DNA of 64,000 nucleotides from Duganella sp. Root336D2 (GCF_001425005.1 NZ_LMDB01000003.1:264-64263); one strand, 5' to 3'; positions 46,024-57,484 are shown, counted from the first letter of the stretch. The notes: a model not told the origin generated them from the sequence alone. Translations and numbers: made by a program.

Positions 46024-47564
46024 GTTTTGCTTCGCTGGACCTGATTGACGGGCTCCTTCGCACTCTCGAATCGATTGGCTACAACACACCGACGCCAATC
46101 CAGAAACAAGCTATCCCCGCAATCCTGGCAGGCCGCGACCTGCTGGGCGCGGCGCAAACCGGGACCGGCAAGACCGCCGCTTTCGCCCTGCCCCTGCTGC
46201 AGCGACTGACCATGGAAGGCGGGCCGGCCGCGCCGAACCATGTGCGCTGCCTGGTGCTGGTTCCCACCCGCGAACTGGCCGACCAGGTGTACCAGAGCTT
46301 CCACAGCTATGGCTTCCACCTGCCGCTGCGTTCCGCCGTGGCCTATGGCGGCGTGCCAATGGACCCGCAACTGGCGAAACTGCGCAAAGGCCTGGACGTG
46401 CTGGTGGCGACGCCGGGCCGCCTGCTCGACCTGCACCGCAAAGGTGCCATTGAGTTCGGCCAGTTGACAGCCCTGGTGCTGGACGAGGCGGACCGCATGC
46501 TGGACCTTGGCTTTGCCGCCGACCTGGACCTGCTGTTTGCCGTACTGCCGGCCGAGCGCCAGACCTTGCTCTTCTCGGCCACCATGCCGGATCCGATCCG
46601 GGCAATGGCCAGGCAATTGCTGCGCGATCCGCTTACCGTGCAGGCCAGTGCGCCCAACACGGCAGCGCGAACCGTGCGCCAGATGGTGTTCACCACCGAC
46701 AAGCGCAATAAGCCGGAGCTGTTCGTGCACCTGCTGCGCAAGGAAGGCTGGGGCCAGGTGCTGGTGTTCGTCAAGACCCGCAAGGGCGTGGAGCAACTGA
46801 CCGCCCTGTTGCAGGGCGAAGGCATCTCGGCCGATTCGATCCATGGCGATAAGCCGCAACTGGCCCGCATCAAGGCGCTCAAACGGTTCAAGGCCAACGA
46901 CGTGCAGATCCTGGTGGCGACCGACGTCGCCGCCCGCGGCCTCGATATCGAAGCCCTGCCGCTGGTGGTCAATTTCGACTTGCCGACCGTGGCGGAGGAC
47001 TATGTGCACCGCATCGGCCGCACTGGCCGCGCCGGCGCCGAGGGCGAAGCTATTTCGCTGATTTGCGCGGATGAAGTCGAACTGCTGCGGGCAATTGAAA
47101 AGCTGACCGGCGCCGTCCTGCCGCGCCTGGAGGAAGCGGGCTTTGAAGCGGACCACCGGGTGCCATCGACCGGCGCGCCAAGCGCGCCAGCCGCTCGCGC
47201 TCCCGCCGCCAAACCGGCGCGCGGCGCTGCCAAGCCTGCGAAAGGCGCCGCAGCCGGCACTGCGGCACGGCCCGCAGTCAAGCAGCCGGCGCCGGCGCGC
47301 GATGAAACGCCACGCCCTGCAGGCGGGTTCGGCGGACTGAAGGAAGAGCTGCCGCCGAAAGAAAAACAACGCTCGCGCGGACCGATCTACGGCGCTCGGG
47401 CGGGAAGCCCCGGTGCAGGCGCCAGCGGTGGGCGTTCTGGCACTGGCGCCTCCGGCGGGCAAGGCGGCAAAGTCGTGGTGACCGCAACGCGCGGCGCCAA
47501 ATCGACCGCCCGCGCTGCCGGCCGTGCCGCCTCCAAGCCAGGCGGCCGCGGCAACAAACGATAA
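46020..47564 (+). CDS. DEAD-box RNA helicase, RhlE-like
   Basis: 514 residues from ATG 46020, overlapping the aldolase stop. Q motif (SIGYNTPTPIQKQAIPAIL), motif I GAAQTGTGKTA, PTRELADQ, TPGRLLDL, motif II VLDEADRMLDLGF, SAT (LFSATMP), motif VI HRIGRTGRAG. After residue ~390 comes a low-complexity alanine/arginine/glycine-rich basic tail of about 125 residues that probably binds RNA non-specifically. Role: RNA unwinding in ribosome assembly or decay, cold adaptation. Confidence 0.95.
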   Translation: MSFASLDLIDGLLRTLESIGYNTPTPIQKQAIPAILAGRDLLGAAQTGTGKTAAFALPLLQRLTMEGGPAAPNHVRCLVLVPTRELADQVYQSFHSYGFHLPLRSAVAYGGVPMDPQLAKLRKGLDVLVATPGRLLDLHRKGAIEFGQLTALVLDEADRMLDLGFAADLDLLFAVLPAERQTLLFSATMPDPIRAMARQLLRDPLTVQASAPNTAARTVRQMVFTTDKRNKPELFVHLLRKEGWGQVLVFVKTRKGVEQLTALLQGEGISADSIHGDKPQLARIKALKRFKANDVQILVATDVAARGLDIEALPLVVNFDLPTVAEDYVHRIGRTGRAGAEGEAISLICADEVELLRAIEKLTGAVLPRLEEAGFEADHRVPSTGAPSAPAARAPAAKPARGAAKPAKGAAAGTAARPAVKQPAPARDETPRPAGGFGGLKEELPPKEKQRSRGPIYGARAGSPGAGASGGRSGTGASGGQGGKVVVTATRGAKSTARAAGRAASKPGGRGNKR

Positions 47565-47576
47565 ACGGAGAAACGA

Positions 47577-48548
47577 ATGAAGCAGTACAAAGAATTGATC
47601 AGCACCGTACTGGAACAGGGAAGCTGGCAGGACAACCGCACCGGCATTCGCACCCTGAGCGTGCCGGGCGCCATGATGCGCTTCGACATGAACGACGGCT
47701 TCCCTGCTGTCACGACCAAGAAGCTGGCCTTCAAATCGGTGGTCGGTGAGCTGTGCGCCTTCCTGCGCGCCTCCCGCAGTGCCGCCGACTTCCGCGCCCT
47801 GGGTTGCAAGGTCTGGGACCAGAACGCCAACGAAAATGCGCAATGGCTGGCCAACCCGCACCGCACCGGCACCGACGACCTGGGCCCGGTGTACGGCGTG
47901 CAGTGGCGCCAGTGGCCAGGCTACAAGGTGCTGGACGCCGGCGCAGCCGCGCAGATCGAAGACGCGGAACGCAACGGCTTCCGCCAGGTGTCGCCGCTGG
48001 AAGAAGACGGAGTACAGAAAGTCCTGATGTACAAGGCCATCGACCAGCTGCGCGAATGCCTCGACACCATCGTCAACAACCCGTCGAGCCGCCGCATCCT
48101 GTTCCACGGCTGGAACCCGGCCGTGCTGGACCAGGTGGCGCTGCCGGCCTGCCACCTGCTGTACCAGTTCATCCCGAACGCCACTACGCGCGAAATTTCG
48201 CTGTGCCTGTACGTGCGCAGCAACGATATCGGCCTGGGCACGCCGTTCAATATCGCCGAAGGCGCCGCCCTGCTGCACCTGGTGGCGCGCCTGACCGGCT
48301 ACAAGGCGCGCTGGTTCAGCTACTTTATCGGCGACGCGCACATCTACGAGAACCACATGGACATGGTGCAGGAGCAGTTGAAGCGCGAACCGCTGCCGCT
48401 GCCGCAACTGCATATCAACAGCCGCGTGCCATCGTTCGCCGAAACCGGCAAGTACGAGCCGGAATGGCTGCAGAAGATCGAGCCTTCCGACTTCACGCTG
48501 GAAGGCTACCAGCACCACGCGCCGCTGACGGCGCCGATGGCGGTTTAA
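47577..48548 (+). CDS. thyA: Thymidylate synthase
   Basis: 323 residues, longer than the 264 of E. coli because of an insertion around residues 90-150. It methylates dUMP to dTMP with methylene-THF. Seen: [31 protein letters not shown], catalytic Cys in [44 protein letters not shown]. The stop is interlocked with that of the converging M48 peptidase. folA, which regenerates THF, lies 8 kb away. Confidence 0.97.
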   Translation: MKQYKELISTVLEQGSWQDNRTGIRTLSVPGAMMRFDMNDGFPAVTTKKLAFKSVVGELCAFLRASRSAADFRALGCKVWDQNANENAQWLANPHRTGTDDLGPVYGVQWRQWPGYKVLDAGAAAQIEDAERNGFRQVSPLEEDGVQKVLMYKAIDQLRECLDTIVNNPSSRRILFHGWNPAVLDQVALPACHLLYQFIPNATTREISLCLYVRSNDIGLGTPFNIAEGAALLHLVARLTGYKARWFSYFIGDAHIYENHMDMVQEQLKREPLPLPQLHINSRVPSFAETGKYEPEWLQKIEPSDFTLEGYQHHAPLTAPMAV

Positions 48549-50071
48549 GCCGTTTCGTCCTGGGGCACGATGCTGCCCCACCAGCGGTTGGCGACGGCCT
48601 CGCCGTCCCGCTCCAGCAGGAACTGGTAGCCGCGCTGCGCGGCTTCCTCCAGCAGGCGCGGCTCATTCAGCGCCGCTTCGCGCAGGTGGTCAACGCCACG
48701 GCGGTCGCCTTCTGCCACCAGCACGCGTCCATACATCAGCGAGGCACGCGGATACGGGCCGCCTGCGCGCTTCATCAGTTCAACCAGGGCCGGTTTGGCG
48801 CCAGCCGTTTCTTCGAATTCCAGCTTCAACGTCGCCAGTTCCATCAAGTCCTGCACCGACAGTTTGGCCAGCGGCGATGCTGAAAGCTCGACGATGCGCG
48901 CGCGCGACGTCTTCACCTGGCGGAAGCGATGCACCCAGCCGCGTGAATTGACTTCCCACCAGTCCTGGTCCAGTTCCGCTTCCAGCCTCTTGCCCACGCC
49001 GGACGCCAGCATCACATCGGCCGCGCTGGTCTCTACGGGAGGGGGCATGTCCGGCGCCATCTCCATAGCATCCAGCCGCTCGCGCAGGCAGGGATGGGTA
49101 TCGTCAAGGTCAGAGCGCGCGGCCCAGGCAGCGTCCAGCGCTTTTTTTGTGGCCCATTCATCGTAATTGACCTTGATTGCCATCCGCATCGACGCAAACG
49201 GCATGAACGGCGGGCGTTCCAGGCGGTCCGCGTTTTCATACATGCTTGGCCAGAAGTCACGGGCAATCCAGTCACCCAGCAGGCGGGATCGTACCAGTAC
49301 GTTGGCGGTGGCTGTGTGGCCGGCCATTTCGACTGCTGTGCGGTCGGCCTCGTATTCATCCTGGCGCGACAGCACAAAGGTGTAGGCGCTGTAATACGGG
49401 AAGAAGTGTTTCAGGGCGCGGACAATCGCCGCGCTGAGGACGTTGTCGTCCGCACTGCTTTCCAGGTGCTGGTACATGGCGACGAACAGGCGGCGCTGGC
49501 GATAAATGCGGGCGGAGCCCTTGCCATGGTCGCCGCACAGGTGGCCGTACTCGTGGGCCAGCACGGACAGCATTTCCTTCGGCGTGGAACCGAGCAGGAA
49601 AGGCAGGCCGAGCAGCAGGTAGTTGCGATAGCCGCCGAAAAGGCCGAAGCGGGCATGCTGGACGATCGCCGCGTTGTAATCGTCCGTGATCAGGACGTGC
49701 TCGATACGCGGGCCTTTCAGCTTGCCGTACAGCTTGTCGAGGATGTCGAACAGCTTCGGCGCTTCGTCGCGGCTCAGTTCACGGCCGACCGGCGCATCGA
49801 GGCGCATCAGCATCACGCGCAGGACAACAAAGATCAAGGACAGCAGGAACAGGCCGGCCAGGCCTGTCTTGATCATCGCAAAGGCGCGATGCGATTCAAT
49901 CGCCCAATGCACGAGCATGACAAATAATGCAAGCAGCCCGGCCAGCAATCCAAACAGGATGGCATAGGCGGCCAGGCTGATCGCAAACACTTTGCGGCGG
50001 AATGCCTCCGGGCTGGCATTTGAATCCAGTTCCAGCCGGCGGACTAAGTGCTCAAACGCTTTGTATTCCAA
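48545..50071 (-). CDS. M48-family membrane metallopeptidase
   Basis: 508 residues. Two N-terminal transmembrane helices ([22 protein letters not shown] and [21 protein letters not shown]), zinc motif HEYGH in [15 protein letters not shown], and the third ligand Glu in [15 protein letters not shown] long C-terminal part (~320-508) contains helical repeat-like segments. Likely an HtpX-like membrane quality-control protease; substrate unknown. Confidence 0.9.
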   Translation of the reverse strand: MEYKAFEHLVRRLELDSNASPEAFRRKVFAISLAAYAILFGLLAGLLALFVMLVHWAIESHRAFAMIKTGLAGLFLLSLIFVVLRVMLMRLDAPVGRELSRDEAPKLFDILDKLYGKLKGPRIEHVLITDDYNAAIVQHARFGLFGGYRNYLLLGLPFLLGSTPKEMLSVLAHEYGHLCGDHGKGSARIYRQRRLFVAMYQHLESSADDNVLSAAIVRALKHFFPYYSAYTFVLSRQDEYEADRTAVEMAGHTATANVLVRSRLLGDWIARDFWPSMYENADRLERPPFMPFASMRMAIKVNYDEWATKKALDAAWAARSDLDDTHPCLRERLDAMEMAPDMPPPVETSAADVMLASGVGKRLEAELDQDWWEVNSRGWVHRFRQVKTSRARIVELSASPLAKLSVQDLMELATLKLEFEETAGAKPALVELMKRAGGPYPRASLMYGRVLVAEGDRRGVDHLREAALNEPRLLEEAAQRGYQFLLERDGEAVANRWWGSIVPQDETA

Positions 50072-50084
50072 TCATGCTCCTTAA

Positions 50085-51818
50085 TTAAAACTCTTCCCAA
50101 TCTCCCACCTGGCTATTGGCGACCTTGCGCGATGCCGGCGCCTTGCCGTCACGCTGGGCCGGCCTTGCCTTGGCCGGCAATGCCGGCCTGGTGCGAACCG
50201 CCTGGATCACCGCGCGTGCCTGCACCGCCGCAGGATGCTCGCGGCGCTGGCCATCGATCTGGAACACGCTGACAATCTTCGACAGGCTGTTGGCCTGGTC
50301 TTGCAAGGCCGTGGACGCCGAAGCTGCCTCCTCCACCAGCGCCACATTCTGCTGGGTGATTGTATCCATCTCGTTGATGGCCTGGTGGATTTGTTCCAGG
50401 CCGGCAGTTTGTTCCTGCGTAGCACTGGTAATTTCTCCCATAATATCAGTCACGCGCTGAATGCTCGTCACGATTTCCTTCATCGTGTGCCCGGCCTGGT
50501 TCACCAGCTTGGCTCCACTTTCCACTTTGCCAACAGAATCGTCGATCAACTGCTTGATTTCCTTGGCCGCGGCGGCCGAACGCTGCGCCAGGTTGCGCAC
50601 CTCGCTGGCGACCACCGCGAAGCCGCGGCCCTGCTCACCGGCACGCGCCGCTTCCACAGCCGCATTCAGCGCCAGGATGTTGGTCTGGAAGGCGATGCCG
50701 TCGATAACGGCGATGATGTCCACAATCTTGGTCGACGATTCGTTGATCGATCCCATGGTTGCCACCACCTGTTCCACCACTTCGCCTCCCTTGGTTGCGA
50801 TCGATGATGCCGAAACGGCAAGCTGGTTGGCCTGGCGTGCATTGTCGGCATTCTGCCTGACGGTGCTGGTCAGTTCCTCCATCGAGGAGGCGGTTTCCTC
50901 CAGCGACGCGGCCTGCTCGCCGGTGCGGTCCGACAAGTCCATATTGCCTGCCGCGATCTGGGCCGATGCGCTGGAAATCGTGTCGCTGCCGCCGCGCACT
51001 TCGGTCACGATGGCGCCCAGGTTGTCGCGCATCTTGTCCAGGGCGCGCAGCAGTTCGCCGAATTCGTTGTCCGAATGTTTGGTGGCCTGGCCTTTCAGGT
51101 CGCCATCGGCAACGCGGTGCGCCACGTCCATGGCTTCCGCCAGGGGTTCGGAGATCGCCTTCATCAGTACCAGGCCGGCGAATACGCTCAGGGCCAGGCC
51201 GCAGACCAGGACCACGGTTACGGTGGTGCTGTTGCGGCTCAGGCCCGCTGCGACCGCGGCGGCATCGGCCTCGATACGCTTGTCGGCGTGTTCAGTCAAC
51301 GTCTTCAGCGCACCGTCGCCGATACGATAGGACGGATTGATCTTCTTGATCAGGACCGTTTCCGCGTCGTCCCAGCGGTTTTCCTTTACTGCCGCCGTGG
51401 CGGCCCGGACGTGTTCCACTCCCAGGCCATCGCTCTTGGCGAACCAGTCTTCGGCCAGCTTGCGCTCTTCCGGCGTCTTGATGCTGGCCAGGTAGCTCTC
51501 CCAGCGCTTGTTCACGCGCGCCGTCACTTCGTCCACGATGTTGAAGTGGTTGGTCAGCGGGTGGTCATGCAGCTTGCTCCAGGCGAAGTCCGGATTATGC
51601 TGCAATGCCTGCAGGATCTGGCTGCGGCCCGTTTCCATGTCCAGGCGGATGGCGTTGCGCTCCGCGATGTTCTTCTGGTTAGCTACCGTAACGTCCTTCA
51701 CCAGGCCGACCGAGCGCTCCGCGCTCAGGATTCCGAGGCCGCCAATAATCGCCAGCAGGCCAATCAGCAAACCCAGCACGCCTACCAGCAGGGTCTTGAT
51801 TTTGAAATTATTGAACAT
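50085..51818 (-). CDS. Methyl-accepting chemotaxis protein
   Basis: 577 residues. TM1 (TLLVGVLGLLIGLLAIIGGLGIL), a periplasmic four-helix-bundle sensor (~30-185), TM2 (VTVVLVCGLALSVFAGLVLM), HAMP, then the coiled-coil signalling domain with the hairpin tip DIIAVIDGIAFQTNILALNAAVEAARAGEQGRGFAVVA. The C-terminus ends GDWEEF, matching the xWxxF pentapeptide that tethers CheR/CheB, so this receptor is probably methylation-controlled. The ligand is unknown. It lies three bases downstream of carB, with no functional link expected. Confidence 0.93.
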   Translation of the reverse strand: MFNNFKIKTLLVGVLGLLIGLLAIIGGLGILSAERSVGLVKDVTVANQKNIAERNAIRLDMETGRSQILQALQHNPDFAWSKLHDHPLTNHFNIVDEVTARVNKRWESYLASIKTPEERKLAEDWFAKSDGLGVEHVRAATAAVKENRWDDAETVLIKKINPSYRIGDGALKTLTEHADKRIEADAAAVAAGLSRNSTTVTVVLVCGLALSVFAGLVLMKAISEPLAEAMDVAHRVADGDLKGQATKHSDNEFGELLRALDKMRDNLGAIVTEVRGGSDTISSASAQIAAGNMDLSDRTGEQAASLEETASSMEELTSTVRQNADNARQANQLAVSASSIATKGGEVVEQVVATMGSINESSTKIVDIIAVIDGIAFQTNILALNAAVEAARAGEQGRGFAVVASEVRNLAQRSAAAAKEIKQLIDDSVGKVESGAKLVNQAGHTMKEIVTSIQRVTDIMGEITSATQEQTAGLEQIHQAINEMDTITQQNVALVEEAASASTALQDQANSLSKIVSVFQIDGQRREHPAAVQARAVIQAVRTRPALPAKARPAQRDGKAPASRKVANSQVGDWEEF

Positions 51819-51821
51819 CGC

Positions 51822-54800
51822 TCACTCCTTTACCAAACATTTGAAAAACTGATGCAACCGGCCACGCAGCTCCGAAACTTCGTCGAATTCGATATAGGTG
51901 ATATCCACCAGGTCATCGAGTTCGCGCAGCAGCGTGGTTTTAATCGGCGCGCCTTTCCACACCAGGAACAGGATAGGTGTTCGGCGCCCTTTGAATATGT
52001 GATAGCTCAACTCGAAAGCGCTGCTCTCACTCATCCCAACACGGATGTTGAGCATGACGTCCGCCTGGTCCAGCAATGCAAGCCGGTGGCGGCGGAAGTT
52101 CTGCGGCGTGAACGGCAAGCCCTGGCTGCGCTCGAACGAGGCACGGAAGGTCTCCGCACTCTCGGCCTGCAAGCCGGTCAGGTAGTCGAAGGCATGCGGC
52201 AAGCCGTTGGCGCTGTCGATCATCTGCATGATCTCGTTGATCATGCGCTGCTCGTGTTCGTTCGATTCGGTGAAAGGCTGGCGAATGAAGACCTTGAGCG
52301 GCTCCACCCCGACGCTGCGCTGGCGCGATTGGGCGCGGCGTTCCGGCACCTGCCAGGCTGCCGCAGCCAGGTCTGCTGCGCCGGGCACGGGACGCGGCGC
52401 CGGCGGCGCCTGGCGCAGTTCGGCGCCGCCCATGGCATGCAGTTCCTGCAACGAGCGCACGGTGGTGTTGTCGGCATGCTTGCGTGCTTCCGCCGCTGCT
52501 TCCGCTGCGGCGATCGTGGTAAACATCACCGTGCCGGAAGCCAGTGCCGCCATGCGCAGGCTGCGTGTGGCGGCAATGGCCACGCGTTTCTCGTCCACCG
52601 TGACCACGGCCATGGCGATTTCACGCAGGGCCAGCAAGCCTAGCAGGGTTTCGTCTTCGATGGTACTGACCGGCACTTCACCCGCCTCCAGTACAGCAGC
52701 CGTTATTTCGCTGGCGCACAGCGAGTAGCCGGCGTCGGCCAGCTCGCGCGCCAGCGCCACGGCGCGCGCCTGGTCGGACTTGCGCACCCGCATATAGACA
52801 TATCCGGCCTGCGGGATGCGCACGCCGGCGCCCAGCTGGGCTTTCATGAAAGCCTCGCCGAAGGTGGTGCCGGTTCCCATCACCTCGCCGGTGGATTTCA
52901 TTTCCGGCCCGAGGATGGTGTCGACACCGGGGAATTTTGCAAACGGCAAAACCGACTCCTTGACGCTGTAATAAGGCGGAATCACCTCCGCGGTAACACC
53001 CTGCCCTGCCAGCGATTGGCCGGCCATGCAGCGCGCCGCGACCTTGGCCAACTGCACGCCGGTCGCCTTCGAAACGAAAGGAACGGTGCGCGAGGCGCGT
53101 GGATTCACTTCCAGCACATACACCCGGTCCACCATGCGGGCGTCGGCTTTCTGGCGCTGGACCGCGAACTGGACGTTCATCAGGCCCACTACATTCAGGC
53201 CCTGGGCCAGGCGCACCGTCTGGCGCTTGATTTCCGCCACGGTGGCATCAGACAGGGAATACGGCGGCAGGCTGCAGGCCGAATCGCCGGAGTGGATGCC
53301 GGCCTGCTCCACGTGCTCCATCACGCCGCCGATCACGACCTGGCTGCCGTCGCTGACGCAGTCCACGTCCACTTCGATGGCGTCGTTCAGGAATCGGTCC
53401 AGCAGCACCGGCGAGTCATGCGAAACCTTGACCGCCTCGCGCATATAGCGTTCCAGGTCGGCGCGCTCGTGCACGATTTCCATGGCGCGGCCGCCCAGCA
53501 CGTAGGATGGGCGCACCACCAGCGGATAGCCGATTTCCTCCGCCATGGCCACGGCTTGCTGCTCGGTGCGTGCGGTGCGGTTGGACGGCTGGCGCAGGTC
53601 CAGCTCAAACAGCAGCTTCTGGAAGCGTTCGCGGTCTTCGGCCGCATCGATCATGTCGGGCGAGGTGCCGATGATCGGCACGCCGTTCGCTTCAAGCGCC
53701 AGGGCCAGCTTGAGCGGGGTCTGGCCGCCGTACTGCACGATCACGCCTTCCGGCTTTTCGATGGCGACGATTTCCAGCACATCTTCCAGCGTCAGCGATT
53801 CGAAGTACAGGCGGTCGGAAGTATCGTAGTCGGTCGATACGGTTTCCGGATTGCAGTTGACCATGATGGTCTCGTAGCCGTCTTCGCGCATTGCCAGCGC
53901 CGCGTGCACGCAGCAATAGTCGAATTCGATGCCTTGGCCGATCCGGTTCGGGCCGCCGCCCAGCACCATGATCTTGCGGGCGCCGGTCGGCTCGGCTTCG
54001 CATTCCTCGTCATAGGTGGAATACATATAGGCGGTGCGGGTCGCGAATTCGCCGGCGCAGGTGTCGACGCGCTTGTACACCGGGCGGATGCCCTGGGCGT
54101 GGCGCTGCTTGCGCACCGCATCTTCGTGCACGCCAAGCAGGTCGGCCAGGCGGCGGTCGCCGAAGCCTTGCTGCTTCAGCCGGCGCAGCACCGCGCGGTC
54201 GAAACCGCCCAACTGCTGCGTGGCTACCCATTCCTCGACTTCCACCAGGTCCTGGATCTGGGCCAGGAACCAGGGATCGATATGCGACAGGCGATTCACC
54301 TCCGCCAGCGACATTCCCTGTGCGAAGGCCTCGCCCACGTACCAGATACGTTGCGGGCCTGGCAGGCCCAATTCCTGTTCGATCACGTCGCGGCCGGTGG
54401 CGATGCGCTGCAGGCCGTCAACGCCGATATCGAGGCCGCGCAGCGCCTTCTGGAACGATTCCTGGAAGGTGCGGCCCATCGCCATCACTTCGCCCACGGA
54501 TTTCATTTGCGTGGTCAGGCGGTCGTTGGCGCCGGCGAACTTCTCGAATGCGAAACGCGGGATCTTGGTCACTACGTAGTCAATCGCGGGCTCAAAAGAG
54601 GCCGGGGTGGCGCCGCCGGTAATATCGTTCTGCAGTTCGTCCAGCGTGAAGCCGACTGCCAGCTTGGCCGCGACGCGGGCAATCGGGAAGCCGGTCGCTT
54701 TGGAAGCCAGCGCGGAGGAGCGCGACACACGCGGGTTCATTTCGATCACGATCATGCGGCCGTCCTGCGGATTGACCGCAAACTGCACGTTCGAGCCGCC

Positions 54801-55637
54801 GGTATCGACGCCGATCTCGCGCAGCACGTCCAGCGAGGCATTGCGCATGATCTGGTATTCCTTGTCCGTCAGCGTCTGGGCCGGAGCGACGGTGATCGAG
54901 TCGCCGGTATGCACGCCCATCGGGTCCAGGTTTTCGATCGAGCAGACGATGATGCAGTTGTCCTTGCGGTCGCGCACCACTTCCATCTCGAATTCCTTCC
55001 AGCCGATCAGCGATTCCTCGATCAGCAGTTCAGAAGTCGGCGACAGCTCCAGGCCGCGCAGGCAGATGGCGGTGAATTCGTCGGCAGTGCGGGCGATGCC
55101 GCCGCCGCTGCCGCCCATGGTGAAGGACGGGCGGATGATGACCGGGAAGCCGAGGCGTTCCTGCGCCTGCCAGGCTTCGGCCATGGTATGGGCAATGCCG
55201 GAACGCGCCGACTGCAGGCCGATACGCTCCATGGCTGCCTTGAACTTGGCGCGGTCCTCGGCGCGGTCGATGGCTTCCGGTGTAGCGCCGATCAACTCCA
55301 CATTGAAGCATTCCAGCACGCCGTGGCGGTGCAGGTCGAGCGCGCAATTCAGCGCGGTCTGGCCGCCCATGGTCGGCAGCACGGCCTGCGGACGCTCTTT
55401 CTCGATAATGCGCGCCACGGTTTCCCAGGTGATCGGCTCGATATAGGTGACATCGGCCATGCCCGGGTCGGTCATGATGGTGGCCGGGTTGCTGTTCACC
55501 AGCACCACCTCATACCCCTCTTCGCGCAGCGCTTTGCAGGCCTGGGCGCCGGAGTAATCGAATTCGCAGGCCTGGCCGATCACAATCGGGCCGGCGCCAA
55601 TGATCAGGATGCGCTTGATGTTGGTCCGCTTAGCCAT
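51822..55637 (-). CDS. carB: Carbamoyl-phosphate synthase large chain fused to a nucleoside deoxyribosyltransferase-like domain
   Basis: 1,271 residues; ordinary CarB has about 1,070-1,080. Residues 1-~940 hold both ATP-grasp synthetase halves ([41 protein letters not shown]; second half [31 protein letters not shown]), apparently intact, so carbamate and carbamoyl-phosphate chemistry should work. The MGS allosteric domain (~950-1069) is eroded: the usual KV.EGRP segment is replaced by a shorter [17 protein letters not shown], so control by UMP or ornithine is doubtful. A Pro/Ala/Arg linker (1070-1111) leads to [52 protein letters not shown] (candidate Glu1209), an alpha/beta fold like nucleoside 2-deoxyribosyltransferases. 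It overlaps carA by eight bases. Fusion role unknown. Confidence 0.9.
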   Translation of the reverse strand: MAKRTNIKRILIIGAGPIVIGQACEFDYSGAQACKALREEGYEVVLVNSNPATIMTDPGMADVTYIEPITWETVARIIEKERPQAVLPTMGGQTALNCALDLHRHGVLECFNVELIGATPEAIDRAEDRAKFKAAMERIGLQSARSGIAHTMAEAWQAQERLGFPVIIRPSFTMGGSGGGIARTADEFTAICLRGLELSPTSELLIEESLIGWKEFEMEVVRDRKDNCIIVCSIENLDPMGVHTGDSITVAPAQTLTDKEYQIMRNASLDVLREIGVDTGGSNVQFAVNPQDGRMIVIEMNPRVSRSSALASKATGFPIARVAAKLAVGFTLDELQNDITGGATPASFEPAIDYVVTKIPRFAFEKFAGANDRLTTQMKSVGEVMAMGRTFQESFQKALRGLDIGVDGLQRIATGRDVIEQELGLPGPQRIWYVGEAFAQGMSLAEVNRLSHIDPWFLAQIQDLVEVEEWVATQQLGGFDRAVLRRLKQQGFGDRRLADLLGVHEDAVRKQRHAQGIRPVYKRVDTCAGEFATRTAYMYSTYDEECEAEPTGARKIMVLGGGPNRIGQGIEFDYCCVHAALAMREDGYETIMVNCNPETVSTDYDTSDRLYFESLTLEDVLEIVAIEKPEGVIVQYGGQTPLKLALALEANGVPIIGTSPDMIDAAEDRERFQKLLFELDLRQPSNRTARTEQQAVAMAEEIGYPLVVRPSYVLGGRAMEIVHERADLERYMREAVKVSHDSPVLLDRFLNDAIEVDVDCVSDGSQVVIGGVMEHVEQAGIHSGDSACSLPPYSLSDATVAEIKRQTVRLAQGLNVVGLMNVQFAVQRQKADARMVDRVYVLEVNPRASRTVPFVSKATGVQLAKVAARCMAGQSLAGQGVTAEVIPPYYSVKESVLPFAKFPGVDTILGPEMKSTGEVMGTGTTFGEAFMKAQLGAGVRIPQAGYVYMRVRKSDQARAVALARELADAGYSLCASEITAAVLEAGEVPVSTIEDETLLGLLALREIAMAVVTVDEKRVAIAATRSLRMAALASGTVMFTTIAAAEAAAEARKHADNTTVRSLQELHAMGGAELRQAPPAPRPVPGAADLAAAAWQVPERRAQSRQRSVGVEPLKVFIRQPFTESNEHEQRMINEIMQMIDSANGLPHAFDYLTGLQAESAETFRASFERSQGLPFTPQNFRRHRLALLDQADVMLNIRVGMSESSAFELSYHIFKGRRTPILFLVWKGAPIKTTLLRELDDLVDITYIEFDEVSELRGRLHQFFKCLVKE

Positions 55638-56787
55638 GGCGTGCGCCCTCCATCATGCTGACAAAGCGGTCAAACAGCGGCGCCAGGTCGTGCGGTCCCG
55701 GCGATGCCTCCGGGTGCCCCTGGAAGCAGAACGCCGGTTTGTCGATGCGGCGGAAGCCTTGCAGCGAACCGTCGAACAGGGAAATATGAGTGACTGCGCA
55801 GTTATTCGGCAGCGAATCAGGATCGACGGCAAAGCCGTGGTTCTGCGAGGTGATCATGACACGTCCAGTCTCGATATCTTGTACAGGATGGTTGGCCCCG
55901 TGGTGGCCGAATTTCATCTTCACGGTGCGGGCGCCGGAAGCCAATGCCATGATCTGGTGGCCGAGGCAGATGCCGAAAGTCGGCACGCCGCGTTCAATCA
56001 ATTCGCGTGCGGCTTCAATGGCGTAGTCGCAGGGCTGGGGATCGCCAGGGCCGTTCGACAGGAAGATCCCGTCCGGGTGCAGGGCCAGTGCTGCTGCGGC
56101 GCCGGCTTTGGCAGGCAGCACCGTCACGCGGCAGCCGCGCTGGGCCAGCATGCGCAGGATATTGGCTTTCACGCCGAAGTCGTAGGCCACCACGTGGCAG
56201 CGCGGCTGCACCTGGCGGCCATGGCCGTGGCCCAGCATCCATTCGGTCTCGTTCCATTCGTATGGCGCAGCGGTGCTGACGGTTTGCGCCAGGTCCATGC
56301 CGGACAGGCCGGGAAACTCGCGGGCCAGGCGCAATGCCTCTTCCGCTGCGCCGCCGGCGATGATAGCGCCGGACTGGGCACCCTTCTCGCGCAGGATGCG
56401 GGTCAGCTTGCGGGTATCGATGCCGGCGATGGCAACCACGCCCTGCTCCGCCAGCCAGGACGACAGGTCTTGCTCGCTGCGGAAATTCGATGCGAGGAAA
56501 GGCACGTCTTTCACCACCAGGCCTGCCGCGTGGATCAAAGGCGCTTCGCCATCTTCGCGGTTGACGCCGGTGTTGCCGATGTGCGGATAAGTCAGCGTGA
56601 CAATCTGGCGGCTGTAGCTTGGGTCGCTCAGGATTTCCTGGTACCCGCTCATGGCGGTATTGAATACGACTTCGCCAGCCGTGGAGCCATTGGCACCGAT
56701 CGAGGTGCCTTCAAACAGGGTGCCATCAGCCAATGCGAGAATAGCGCGCCCGGCATTCCCTTGGGGATGCTTGAGTGGGTGTTTCAT
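55630..56787 (-). CDS. carA: Carbamoyl-phosphate synthase small chain (glutamine amidotransferase)
   Basis: 385 residues. N-terminal CPSase_sm_chain domain ([41 protein letters not shown]), then a class I glutamine amidotransferase: nucleophile Cys in [14 protein letters not shown], and His/Glu of [15 protein letters not shown]. It supplies ammonia to CarB. The sequence departs from the usual Oxalobacteraceae form at many positions, and its partner CarB is a fusion, so this pair may be a second, paralogous carAB; the canonical copy would be elsewhere. It is followed by carB with overlap. Confidence 0.94.
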   Translation of the reverse strand: MKHPLKHPQGNAGRAILALADGTLFEGTSIGANGSTAGEVVFNTAMSGYQEILSDPSYSRQIVTLTYPHIGNTGVNREDGEAPLIHAAGLVVKDVPFLASNFRSEQDLSSWLAEQGVVAIAGIDTRKLTRILREKGAQSGAIIAGGAAEEALRLAREFPGLSGMDLAQTVSTAAPYEWNETEWMLGHGHGRQVQPRCHVVAYDFGVKANILRMLAQRGCRVTVLPAKAGAAAALALHPDGIFLSNGPGDPQPCDYAIEAARELIERGVPTFGICLGHQIMALASGARTVKMKFGHHGANHPVQDIETGRVMITSQNHGFAVDPDSLPNNCAVTHISLFDGSLQGFRRIDKPAFCFQGHPEASPGPHDLAPLFDRFVSMMEGARHG

Positions 56788-57001
56788 CAGGGGTTCTCCT
56801 GGGGTCCATATCGTTATAAAACCAACAAACAGAATTACTCAGCAGTAATTCCTAGCGCGCTGGAAGCTACGATACGCCGGCACACCCCCGCCAAAACTCT
56901 CCAAACGTCACAAGGCCCCGTTCCAAGGCCAAAATACATTGCGGTGGCGCAATTCCGCAACGTGACCGGATTGCAAAGTGCTCCGATATATAATGTCGGC
57001 C

Positions 57002-57484
57002 ATGACGAATTTGACCATTATCGTTGCCACAGATTCCAGTAATGGCATCGGCATCAACAACACTCTTCCTTGGCACTTGCCGGAGGACCTGGCGCACTTC
57101 AAACGCCTGACTTCCGGCCACCCGATTATCATGGGCCGCAAGACCTTCGATTCGATCGGCCGCCCTTTGCCCAACCGCCGCAACATCGTCATCAGCCGCA
57201 ACGCGCAATGGCAGCACGACGGCGTGGAGCGCGTAGGCTCGCTGGACGAAGCGAAGGCCCTGATCGCCGGCACCGACGAGGCATTCGTGATCGGCGGCGC
57301 GCAGGTGTACCAGCAAGCCTTGCCGCTGGTTGATAAGCTTGTAATCACCCGCATCGGCCGCACTTACGAATGCGATGCATTCTTCCCGGCGCTGGCGGCG
57401 GGCGAATGGCAGGAAGTAGCGCGCGAGGAGCACGTTTCGGCAGCCGGGCTGCCTTATTCATTCATCAGCTTTATCAGGAACTAA
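57002..57484 (+). CDS. folA: Dihydrofolate reductase
   Basis: 160 residues from ATG 57002 (MTNLTIIVATDSSNGIG); an ATG at 56993 would add MSA. It reduces dihydrofolate to tetrahydrofolate with NADPH. Seen: IGINNTLPWHLPEDLAHFKRLT (substrate Asp/Glu in the PWHLPED region), IIMGRKTFDSIGRPLPNRRNIVISR, AFVIGGAQVYQQAL. A TATAAT at 56989-56994 lies so close to the start that a very short leader is possible. Divergent from carA; DUF4337 follows after three bases. Confidence 0.95.
   Translation: MTNLTIIVATDSSNGIGINNTLPWHLPEDLAHFKRLTSGHPIIMGRKTFDSIGRPLPNRRNIVISRNAQWQHDGVERVGSLDEAKALIAGTDEAFVIGGAQVYQQALPLVDKLVITRIGRTYECDAFFPALAAGEWQEVAREEHVSAAGLPYSFISFIRN

Noticed and set aside
53016..55661. 881-codon plus-strand open frame opposite carB
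   Set aside because: It is antisense to carB, with no ribosome binding site; its length reflects codon bias.
56941..57002. Full sigma-70 promoter giving a leaderless folA transcript
   Set aside because: The TATAAT at 56989-56994 has no -35 hexamer at proper spacing, so leaderless expression is only noted in the gene entry.
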